Assembly: GCA_008080925.1 (NCBI GenBank)
Contig: VMDJ01000109.1
Span: 1 to 11,888, forward strand
Source of the DNA: Gammaproteobacteria bacterium
Lineage (GTDB): Bacteria > Pseudomonadota > Gammaproteobacteria > Chromatiales > Chromatiaceae
Direction of reading: 5' to 3'
Length of the DNA stretch: 11,888 bases
Part shown: piece by piece, positions 5,692-11,888 of the stretch
How the letters are laid out: every line of letters begins with the position of its first letter
Numbering within the stretch: position 1 is the first letter of the stretch
Notes under the pieces: generated by a model
Seen by the model: only the letters and a program-made list of their open reading frames with translations
Databases searched by the model: none
What the model was told of the DNA's origin: nothing
Program-made: the position numbers and the translations under genes

Positions 5692-6432
5692 ATGAAATTT
5701 AATCACGAAAGTATCGAAATTAACTCTGGCTTGATGCTTGTGCTGACGCTGTTAGCGATCAGTATTGGCGGTCTGGTAGAGATTGCACCTTTGTACTACA
5801 TCGAAGACACCATCGAAAAAGTTGATGGCGTACGTCCATATACCCCGCTTGAGCAGCGTGGTCGTGACATTTATGTGCGTGAAGGTTGTTACACCTGTCA
5901 CTCTCAAATGATCCGTCCATTCCGTGATGAGGATATGCGTTACGGCCATTACTCATTAGCTGCAGAGTCTCAGTACGATCACCCATTCCAGTGGGGTTCT
6001 AAGCGTACCGGTCCGGATTTGGCGCGTGTTGGCGGCAAATACTCTAATGCATGGCAAACCCAGCATTTGAACAACCCACGTGATGTTGTGCCTGAGTCAA
6101 TCATGCCAAGCTACCCATGGTTGTTGAAAAATGATTTGGATTACTCCGATATTGATGCGCGACTGCGTGCATTAAGAACAGTCGGTGTGCCTTACTCAAC
6201 AAATGATGAAGAGTACGCAGCAAACGTAGAAAAGTTTGGTGTTGAAGTTGCTGAAATGTTGGATATCAACAAAGCAGAGAAAAATCTTCTTGCTCAAGCG
6301 CAATCGCAGAACTGGGATGGTGATAACACCAGACTGACTGAGATGGATGCGCTAGTAGCGTACCTTCAGGTGCTGGGCACAATGGTGGACTTCACGAAAT
6401 ACGATGAAGGCTACTTTGCTGAGTTCCGTTAA
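5692..6432 (+). CDS. ccoO: cbb3-type oxidase subunit II, membrane-anchored monohaem cytochrome c
   Basis: CcoO carries electrons from CcoP to the haem b of CcoN. One N-terminal helix (about 12-34) anchors a periplasmic cytochrome c domain with the haem c motif C66-Y-T-C69-H70 and the axial methionine M138 in SIMPSYPWL. The start is supported by GAGG (5679-5682), 9 bases upstream of ATG. At 246 residues it is the long form of the family, comparable to alphaproteobacterial FixO/CcoO, and longer than the roughly 200-residue P. stutzeri protein. The extra part lies between LRTVGVPYS (about 161-169) and LTEMDALVAYLQVLGT (about 215-230) and is charged and probably helical, with NVEKFGVEVAEMLDINKAEK in it. 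It lies 15 bases after ccoN, in the same operon. Confidence 0.97.
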   Translation: MKFNHESIEINSGLMLVLTLLAISIGGLVEIAPLYYIEDTIEKVDGVRPYTPLEQRGRDIYVREGCYTCHSQMIRPFRDEDMRYGHYSLAAESQYDHPFQWGSKRTGPDLARVGGKYSNAWQTQHLNNPRDVVPESIMPSYPWLLKNDLDYSDIDARLRALRTVGVPYSTNDEEYAANVEKFGVEVAEMLDINKAEKNLLAQAQSQNWDGDNTRLTEMDALVAYLQVLGTMVDFTKYDEGYFAEFR

Positions 6433-6464
6433 TTAAGAGTTAAAAGGCGTATTAGGTCTGATAC

Positions 6465-6662
6465 ATGTTTGAGTGGTTGTCATCAATGGAAAACACCAAG
6501 CCTTTGGCGCTAGTGATTTTCTTTGTGACATTCGTAGGAATCTTGTTCTACGTGTTCACCGGTAAAAAGCGGAGTGAGCGTTTAGAGTCTTATAAAGATA
6601 TTCCTTTTCTCGAAGATGAGCAGAGCGATAAGTTAAATAAAAAGGATCAAGACAATGGCTGA
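6465..6662 (+). CDS. ccoQ: cbb3-type oxidase small subunit CcoQ
   Basis: A 65-residue single-helix protein (helix about 14-32, LALVIFFVTFVGILFYVFTG) with the conserved post-helix motif SYKDIPFLED (42-51) and a charged cytoplasmic tail. CcoQ stabilises the interaction of CcoP with the CcoNO core. Position between ccoO and ccoP and size match the family. ATG 6465 follows AGG (6454-6456) by 8 bases; an internal Met8 at 6486 is a less supported start. The last 8 bases overlap the beginning of ccoP, so the two are translationally coupled. Confidence 0.93.
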   Translation: MFEWLSSMENTKPLALVIFFVTFVGILFYVFTGKKRSERLESYKDIPFLEDEQSDKLNKKDQDNG

Positions 6663-7578
6663 TCAGTCGCAAAATAAAGCGGTACAAACAACCGGTCACG
6701 CGTGGGACGGTGACCTACAGGAATTCAACAATCCGTTGCCAACTTGGTGGTTGTGGGCTTTCTACGCAAGCTGTGTGTTCACGGTTGTTTATTGGATCCT
6801 CTATCCGGCATGGCCAATTGGCGATACCTATACCAAGGGTATTGCAACTACGACTTTCCAAAACTCAAAGGGTGAAGAAGTCACCATGGGTTGGAATACA
6901 CGTGCAGAATTCATTAAAGATATGCAGTCTGGAACAGAGGCAATGAAGCAGGCGGAATACTTAAAGAAAGTTTCTGCTGCGTCATATGAAGAGATTGTTA
7001 ACGATCCAGACATGACGGCATTTACCCAGTCAATCGCTAAAGTGTTGTTCGCAGATAACTGTGCGGCATGTCACGGTGTCGGTGGTCAGCCTGCATTGGT
7101 CGGCTTGTATCCAAACTTGCGTGATGATGCGTGGTTATGGGGTGGTAAGTTGAGCCAAATCCAACATGCAATCGTTGCCGGCCGTAATGGTTACATGCCT
7201 GCGTTTGGTGAAGTCTTATCAAACGAAAAAATTGATCAAGTCGCTAACTACGTTATGACCTTGTCTGGCCTAGATGCGGATGCAGCGAAGGCGTCAGCGG
7301 GCAAAGCGATCTTCCAAGGTGATGAAGGTGGTTGTTACTACTGCCATACATCAGCGGGTACGGGTATGTATTCACAAGGTGCGGCTAACCTAACTGATGC
7401 AGTATGGACGGTTGCGAATGTACCTGGCGCTGAAACCAATAAAGATAAAATCGCAGTTATTAGTAAAGTGATCAAAGATGGCATTCAACGCAAGATGCCA
7501 GCATGGTCTGAACGCTTGAGCGAAACTGAAATTAAGTTGTTGACTGTTTACGTTCATGGCTTAGGCGGCGGTCAGTAA
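6655..7578 (+). CDS. ccoP: cbb3-type oxidase subunit III, dihaem cytochrome c
   Basis: CcoP is the electron entry subunit, taking electrons from soluble cytochrome c or the bc1 complex. It starts with the cytoplasmic GHAWDGDLQEFNNPLPTWW (14-32) motif, then one membrane helix (about 31-50). Two periplasmic cytochrome c domains follow, with haem motifs C136-A-A-C139-H140 and C227-Y-Y-C230-H231 and axial methionines M181 (GYMPAF) and M281 (RKMPAW). Length is 307 residues. Unlike P. stutzeri CcoP, which has two N-terminal helices, this one has a single helix, as in many alphaproteobacterial proteins. AAGG (6642-6645) lies 9 bases before ATG 6655, within the end of ccoQ. A terminator follows, so this is the last structural gene. 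Confidence 0.97.
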   Translation: MADQSQNKAVQTTGHAWDGDLQEFNNPLPTWWLWAFYASCVFTVVYWILYPAWPIGDTYTKGIATTTFQNSKGEEVTMGWNTRAEFIKDMQSGTEAMKQAEYLKKVSAASYEEIVNDPDMTAFTQSIAKVLFADNCAACHGVGGQPALVGLYPNLRDDAWLWGGKLSQIQHAIVAGRNGYMPAFGEVLSNEKIDQVANYVMTLSGLDADAAKASAGKAIFQGDEGGCYYCHTSAGTGMYSQGAANLTDAVWTVANVPGAETNKDKIAVISKVIKDGIQRKMPAWSERLSETEIKLLTVYVHGLGGGQ

Positions 7579-7616
7579 AAGGCTCTGCCTGGTACCTTCG
7601 GGTGCTAAAACAATTT

Positions 7617-7650
7617 AACAGGGGGCGTTCGCGCCCCTTTGTTGTTTTTA
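7617..7650 (+). terminator. Rho-independent terminator between ccoP and ccoG
   Basis: The stem GGGGCG (7622-7627) / CGCCCC (7632-7637) with a TTCG tetraloop is followed by TTTGTTGTTTTT (7638-7649). This is a well-formed intrinsic terminator. It ends the ccoNOQP message or lowers expression of ccoG and later genes. A smaller stem with another TTCG loop (7593-7604) stands just upstream, without a T-tract. Confidence 0.85.
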
Positions 7651-7674
7651 AATTAGATTAATAGAGAAATCATC

Positions 7675-9087
7675 ATGTCAGGTGAAACGCCCGATCTATA
7701 TCAAAAGCGCCAATCGATCTTTCCACGATCGGTCAAGGGTCGCTTTCGTAATCTTAAGTGGGCAATCCTTGCGGTCGCTTACGGCATGTATTTCTTGCTG
7801 CCTTGGATGCGTTGGGAGCGCGAAGCGGGCCCTGATCAAGCAGTCTTGTTTGACCTTGTTGGGCGTAAGTTCTACTTGTTTGACTTAGTGGTCTACCCAC
7901 AAGACATCTTCTGGCTTGCAGGTCTCTTGATGATCGGCGCCTATTTAATGTTTTTTGTTACAGGCCTTGCCGGCCGCGTGTTCTGTGGTTATTTCTGCTT
8001 TCAAACTTTATGGACCGATGTGTTCGTTTTTGTTGAGAGGCTTGTTCAAGGCGAGCGTCCAGCGCGTATTCGTTTAGAAAAGCAGCCTTGGAATGCAGAG
8101 AAGATTTTTAAGTTAGGCCTGACGCACCTGCTGTGGTTGGTTGTCGCCTTACTGACCGGTTTAACCTTCACCATTTATTGGGGTAATGCGCCTGAGTTGG
8201 TTGTGGATCTGGCGACAGGTAATGCGCCTTTCCCAGCGTATGCGACGACGCTGTTCTTAATGTCGACGACCTATGTGATGGCAGGTTGGGCGCGTGAGCA
8301 GGTGTGTACCTACATGTGTCCTTATGCGCGCTTCCAGTCAGTGATGTTTGATCGCGATACTTTGATTGTTTCTTACGATCAGAAGCGTGGTGAAGGTGAA
8401 AATGGTCGCGCTAAGCTAGGAAAAGAAAACAAAACTCCTGAAGAGCGTTCAGCTTTAGGTCAGGGTGACTGTATCGATTGTGGTTACTGTGTGCAGGTGT
8501 GTCCGACGGGTATCGACATTCGTAATGGACTTCAGATTCAGTGTATTTCGTGCGCTTTATGTGTCGATGCGTGTGACACCATTATGGATAAGATGGGTTG
8601 GCAGCGTGGACTGGTTGGCTACTCATCTCAACGTGTTGAAGAAGGTGGTGATAAAGCACATTTCTTACGTCCTAAGGTGATTGGTTACTTCACTATCTTG
8701 ATAGCCGCAATGGGTTTGTTGGTATGGAGTGTGACGCAACAGGCGCCGTTTGATGTCGGTGTGAGTCAGGTGCGTCAGCCTTTGTTTGTGAAACTCTCTG
8801 ATGGCCGCATCCAAAATAGTTACGAGGTTAAAGTGAATAACAAAACCGGTAAAAGCTTGACGCTGACCTTCTCTGTTGAAGATCTGCCGGGTGCTGAACT
8901 CGATATGGGTAAGTTCCAAACGGTTGAGCTGCGACCAGAGCAACGTTTGCGTCTGATGGCACGTATCAATCTTGCGCCAGAAAAGTTCGATGGCAAAAGT
9001 CGCCATATCGAATTTATCGCAACCCCAAAGAACACCACTTTGCAGCCTGTTGGGCACGAGAGCGTGTTCTATATTCCAGGTCGATAA
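7675..9087 (+). CDS. ccoG: cbb3 oxidase accessory iron-sulfur protein CcoG (FixG/RdxA)
   Basis: CcoG is a membrane iron-sulfur protein reported to reduce Cu(II) to Cu(I) for delivery to the cbb3 oxidase. The 470-residue sequence has helices at about 27-45, 80-98, 148-168, 188-206 and 335-353. Conserved membrane-edge Cys pairs are FCGYFC (C104/C108) and CTYMC (C211/C215). Two 4Fe-4S clusters are shown by C266-x2-C269-x2-C272-x3-C276-P and C290-x2-C293-x2-C296-x3-C300. A C-terminal periplasmic immunoglobulin-like domain (about 360-470) completes the family layout. ATG 7675 is preceded by a weak GAG. There are only 29 bases between the upstream terminator and the start, and no clear promoter is seen there. 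ccoH starts 2 bases after its stop. Confidence 0.97.
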   Translation: MSGETPDLYQKRQSIFPRSVKGRFRNLKWAILAVAYGMYFLLPWMRWEREAGPDQAVLFDLVGRKFYLFDLVVYPQDIFWLAGLLMIGAYLMFFVTGLAGRVFCGYFCFQTLWTDVFVFVERLVQGERPARIRLEKQPWNAEKIFKLGLTHLLWLVVALLTGLTFTIYWGNAPELVVDLATGNAPFPAYATTLFLMSTTYVMAGWAREQVCTYMCPYARFQSVMFDRDTLIVSYDQKRGEGENGRAKLGKENKTPEERSALGQGDCIDCGYCVQVCPTGIDIRNGLQIQCISCALCVDACDTIMDKMGWQRGLVGYSSQRVEEGGDKAHFLRPKVIGYFTILIAAMGLLVWSVTQQAPFDVGVSQVRQPLFVKLSDGRIQNSYEVKVNNKTGKSLTLTFSVEDLPGAELDMGKFQTVELRPEQRLRLMARINLAPEKFDGKSRHIEFIATPKNTTLQPVGHESVFYIPGR

Positions 9088-9089
9088 AC

Positions 9090-9884
9090 ATGGGTGCATC
9101 TGAATTATTGACCGGTATCGGTACCGGTGTTCTCGCAGAACTCGTTCTATACGTTGTCTTAACACGCTTATTCAAGTTACAAGCTAAAGCAGCGGCGATG
9201 GCGATAGCGCTGGTCGCGATACTGATCTATGTGCCATACGCCATCATTACTTGGCCGGGTGCGGATGTCTTTGCGATTAACTTGGCAATCTTTTTAACCT
9301 TGGCTTATGGCTTGGGCTTGATTGGTTCTCAAGCAGGTAAGGGCTGGCATTGGGCGCCAGCGTTGATCGTTACCTTCTTTGTTGGTGTGGTAGTGATCAA
9401 CATCATCTTTGTGGCTGTGGCAGATCGCGGTATCACAGGCTTATTTGCCAAGTTGTTACCTAAGCCACAAAGTGCTCAAGTGGCAGATTCAAAATTTCCG
9501 GGTGTTGTCTCACATGACTACCAAGAAAAAGAAGCCTTATATAACCAGTACCTAAAGCAGGTAGAAGAGCAGCATGCGCGTGGCTGGAAGGTGCGTTATG
9601 GCTGGGTTGGTAAGCCTGTTGTAAATCAGACGGCTAAGTTCCGCGTGAAAATCCAAGATAAAGCGGGAAAACCAGTTTTGGGTGCAAGTGTTAAAGGCCA
9701 GTTCTTGCGCACATCAAATAGCCGAGATGATGTGAGCTTTGAGATGCAGGAATTAGGTCAAGGTGATTACGGTGTTGCAGTGACCTTGGCAGAGCATGGT
9801 TTATGGAATCTTGTGCTAAGTGCAAAGAAAGGTGATGACCTGCACGAGGTGCGTGCGAGCACTTCCATCGCTTCGGCAAAGTAG
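9090..9884 (+). CDS. ccoH: FixH/CcoH family protein with N-terminal three-helix extension
   Basis: The C-terminal part (about 86-262) is FixH: a membrane helix starting WHWAPALIVTFFVGVVVIN (86-104), then the HDYQEKEALYNQYLKQVEEQ segment (142-161) and a periplasmic beta-rich domain (about 165-260, with KFRVKIQDKAGKPVLGASV). FixH/CcoH is required for cbb3 assembly and stays associated with the oxidase. The unusual part is residues 1-85, which contain three more hydrophobic helices (about 8-26, 35-54 and 58-79). Common FixH proteins are roughly 160-180 residues and lack these. The extension is not a start error: ATG 9090 sits 2 bases after ccoG and the helices are clearly protein-like. It may be a lineage variant or a fusion; its function is unknown. 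The gene ends with tandem stops TAG TAA. Confidence 0.9.
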   Translation: MGASELLTGIGTGVLAELVLYVVLTRLFKLQAKAAAMAIALVAILIYVPYAIITWPGADVFAINLAIFLTLAYGLGLIGSQAGKGWHWAPALIVTFFVGVVVINIIFVAVADRGITGLFAKLLPKPQSAQVADSKFPGVVSHDYQEKEALYNQYLKQVEEQHARGWKVRYGWVGKPVVNQTAKFRVKIQDKAGKPVLGASVKGQFLRTSNSRDDVSFEMQELGQGDYGVAVTLAEHGLWNLVLSAKKGDDLHEVRASTSIASAK

Positions 9885-9896
9885 TAAGCTAAGCTC

Positions 9897-11888
9897 GTGA
9901 CTGACGAGACACGGCAAGATTGTTTTCATTGCGGCTTACCTGTACCGCCAACGGCGAGTTATCCAGTAACGATTGAAGGCACGGAGCACAATATGTGCTG
10001 CCACGGCTGCCAAGCCGTGGCTCAAGCGATTGTCGATGGCGGCTTAACCTCTTTTTATCACCATCGCGAAACGCCAAGTACTCGTCCTGAGGACCTGATT
10101 CCCGAAGCGCTGGCGCGATTTGAGCTCTACGACCAACCAACCGTGCAAGCGGGTTTTGTGAGTAGTGATGACAGTTCCCATAAAACGGCCGCATTGATTC
10201 TTGAAGGCATTACCTGTGCTGCCTGTGTTTGGTTGAACGAAAAGCATGTGCGCGCCCTGACTGGCGTTATCGAATTTCGTGTTAACTACACTACGCATCG
10301 TGCACATCTTCGTTGGGATAGCGAACAGCTCAAACTATCTGATGTGCTTAAAGCGATCAGTGAGATTGGCTATGTTGCGCATCCTTTTGATCCAGGTCGC
10401 CAAGAGCAACTCCAAAAGAAAGAAAAGTCGATTGCACTGCGCAAGCTGTTTACTGCAGGTTTAGGTGCGATGCAGGTCATGATGTTGGCGATCTCCATGT
10501 ATGCCGCCGATGCTGATGACATGAGTGTTGAGCTACGTGACTTTATGCGTTGGGTGAGCTTGGTGCTCACTGTGCCAGTTGTGGTGTACGCCGCGGGTGG
10601 TTTCTTCACTAAAGCGTGGCGAGATTTATCGCGTAAGCAGCTCAGTATGGAAGTACCGGTATCGATTGCGATTGGTGGCGCATTTGCAGCCAGTGTTTGG
10701 CACACCTACCTCGGTGTGGGTGAGATCTACTTCGATTCGGTCTGTATGTTCACCTTCTTCTTGCTGACCAGTCGTTACCTTGAAATGGGAGCGCGTCATA
10801 AGGCCGGTCAGTCAGCTGAAGCTTTGGTGAAACTGCTACCTGCTACCGCAACACGTATCCAAGCAGATGGTGGTTATCAGGTTATTCCCGTCGCTGATCT
10901 GATTCCTGGTGATCATGTGTTGATTCGTCCGGGTGAAGCGGTGCCTGCGGATGGCGTTGTGAGCAATGGCGTGAGTTCAGTTGATGAGTCTTTGCTGACG
11001 GGTGAGAGCTTGCCGTGCCGCCGCGAAGCGGGTGACCCATTGGTGGGTGGTAGCTTGAATGTCGAGAGTCCGCTTGAGATGGAAGTGCAGCTCGTTGGCG
11101 AGTCGACCTTGGTCTCGGGCATTGTGCGATTACTCGATCGTGCCCAAAGCGAGAAGCCGCAGATGGCGCAGTTTGCCGATCATATCGCGGCGTACTTTGT
11201 TGCCGGCTTGTTGGTGATTGCGACCTTGGTCGCGGGCTTCTGGTTAATGCATGAACCCTCACGAGCCTTTGAGATCACTCTCGCTGTGTTGGTGGTGACC
11301 TGTCCCTGTGCTTTATCGCTTGCGACACCAACGGCGGTAACAGCAGCGATTGGCTCTTTAACCAAATTTGGTCTGCTCAGCACGCGTGGACATGTGCTTG
11401 AAACTCTTGCTGCGGCGGATGTGTTTTTATTTGATAAGACCGGCACGCTCACTAAAGGTGCCTTAGTGCTGAGTGGCACTAAACAACTGGCGGATAAATC
11501 AGAGGATGAGCTCACTCAACTCGCGGCGACCTTGGCGGCTGCCTCAGAGCATCCGGTATCGAAAGTACTCGCATTACAGAGTTCAGAGAGATATTCCGCA
11601 CAACAGCTCAATGCGATCCCGGGCGAGGGTATCGAAGGTCAAATCGAGGGGCATACCTACCGCTTAGGTCGTTCGACTTTTGTGGCGCAGCTCAGCGGTG
11701 CGACTATTCCGGATGAGTCAGATCTACGCGGTACTGTGGTCTATCTTGGCAGTGCAGAGGGCTTGCTCGCACAATTTGTACTCAGTGATCAGCTGCGAAG
11801 TGATGCGGTCGAGGCGGTTGCACAGCTGGCTGAATTGGGTTGTCAGATCCAGATTCTCAGTGGCGACCAGCAGGCAGCGGTAGATGAA
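9897..11888 (+). CDS. ccoI: Copper-transporting P1B-type ATPase CcoI/FixI, 3' end outside window
   Basis: The frame runs without interruption for 664 codons to the window edge. CcoI moves Cu+ across the inner membrane for CuB assembly of the cbb3 oxidase. N-terminal metal sites are C9-x2-C12 and CC-HGC (C34, C35, C38), the FixI-type cysteine region, followed by a heavy-metal-associated domain with C107-A-A-C110. Core motifs are TGES (368-371, actuator), CPC (469-471, membrane copper site), DKTGT with phosphorylated D513, and HP (552-553, nucleotide-binding domain). The GDGxND hinge motif and the last two helices, about 130 residues, lie beyond the edge. GTG 9897 is chosen because an in-frame TAA at 9885-9887 precedes it and the first ATG (codon 33) would remove C9 and C12. 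Its ribosome binding site is poor, suggesting coupling to ccoH. Confidence 0.95.
   Translation, partial: MTDETRQDCFHCGLPVPPTASYPVTIEGTEHNMCCHGCQAVAQAIVDGGLTSFYHHRETPSTRPEDLIPEALARFELYDQPTVQAGFVSSDDSSHKTAALILEGITCAACVWLNEKHVRALTGVIEFRVNYTTHRAHLRWDSEQLKLSDVLKAISEIGYVAHPFDPGRQEQLQKKEKSIALRKLFTAGLGAMQVMMLAISMYAADADDMSVELRDFMRWVSLVLTVPVVVYAAGGFFTKAWRDLSRKQLSMEVPVSIAIGGAFAASVWHTYLGVGEIYFDSVCMFTFFLLTSRYLEMGARHKAGQSAEALVKLLPATATRIQADGGYQVIPVADLIPGDHVLIRPGEAVPADGVVSNGVSSVDESLLTGESLPCRREAGDPLVGGSLNVESPLEMEVQLVGESTLVSGIVRLLDRAQSEKPQMAQFADHIAAYFVAGLLVIATLVAGFWLMHEPSRAFEITLAVLVVTCPCALSLATPTAVTAAIGSLTKFGLLSTRGHVLETLAAADVFLFDKTGTLTKGALVLSGTKQLADKSEDELTQLAATLAAASEHPVSKVLALQSSERYSAQQLNAIPGEGIEGQIEGHTYRLGRSTFVAQLSGATIPDESDLRGTVVYLGSAEGLLAQFVLSDQLRSDAVEAVAQLAELGCQIQILSGDQQAAVDE

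Noticed and set aside
8665..9165. 166-codon open frame on the minus strand
   Set aside because: It lies opposite the C-terminal half of ccoG and the start of ccoH, both well-supported genes. Its translation is histidine- and arginine-rich with no domain, typical of an antisense shadow.
10882..11262. 126-codon minus-strand frame inside ccoI
   Set aside because: It is opposite the actuator-domain coding region of the copper ATPase, and its product is low-complexity, rich in S, R, H and P. It is a shadow frame.
9897..11888. Possible frameshifted or broken ccoI, because short frames appear on several reading phases here
   Set aside because: Codon-by-codon translation from GTG 9897 gives 664 uninterrupted codons with all expected motifs in order. 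The gene is simply cut by the window end.

Overview
The window is a respiratory-chain locus from a Gram-negative bacterium, most likely a gammaproteobacterium. The order cytochrome aa3 subunit III - DUF2909 (opposite strand) - SURF1 - Sco-like protein - ctaA - ctaB is the arrangement known from pseudomonads and relatives, and base composition looks moderate (about half GC). The genus cannot be named from the sequence. No tRNA, rRNA, CRISPR array, insertion sequence or phage gene is visible, and every recognisable gene is intact or cut only by the window edge.

Left part (1-3927): the last 36 codons of cytochrome c oxidase subunit III (ctaE/coxC) are followed by two hairpins that look like convergent terminators. 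Next comes a minus-strand gene for a small DUF2909 membrane protein. A plus-strand operon then holds SURF1, a tethered thioredoxin-like protein with a Cys-x3-Cys motif, ctaA (haem A synthase) and ctaB (haem O synthase), with overlapping or nearly touching genes. A possible small two-helix membrane protein (3721-3927) follows ctaB, in the place where some relatives have the copper chaperone gene senC/sco.

Middle (3928-4221): 294 bp without a recognised gene lie in front of the cbb3 operon. They hold several palindromes, a 22-bp-spaced direct repeat, a weak FNR/ANR-like site and an unreported 39-codon reading frame with a good ribosome binding site. This is the least explained DNA in the window.

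Right part (4222-11888): the complete structural operon of a cbb3-type oxidase, ccoN-ccoO-ccoQ-ccoP, ends at an intrinsic terminator. The maturation genes follow: ccoG (copper(II) reductase-like iron-sulfur protein), ccoH/fixH (with an unusual three-helix N-terminal extension) and ccoI/fixI (copper-exporting P1B-type ATPase, cut by the window end after 664 codons). Together the two halves supply assembly of a low-affinity aa3 oxidase (haem A synthesis, SURF1, possibly copper handling) and synthesis plus copper loading of a high-affinity cbb3 oxidase.

I found no clearly new biological system. The best leads are the extended FixH, the Sco-like protein, the two small reading frames at 3721-3927 and 4060-4179, and the structured leader before ccoN.
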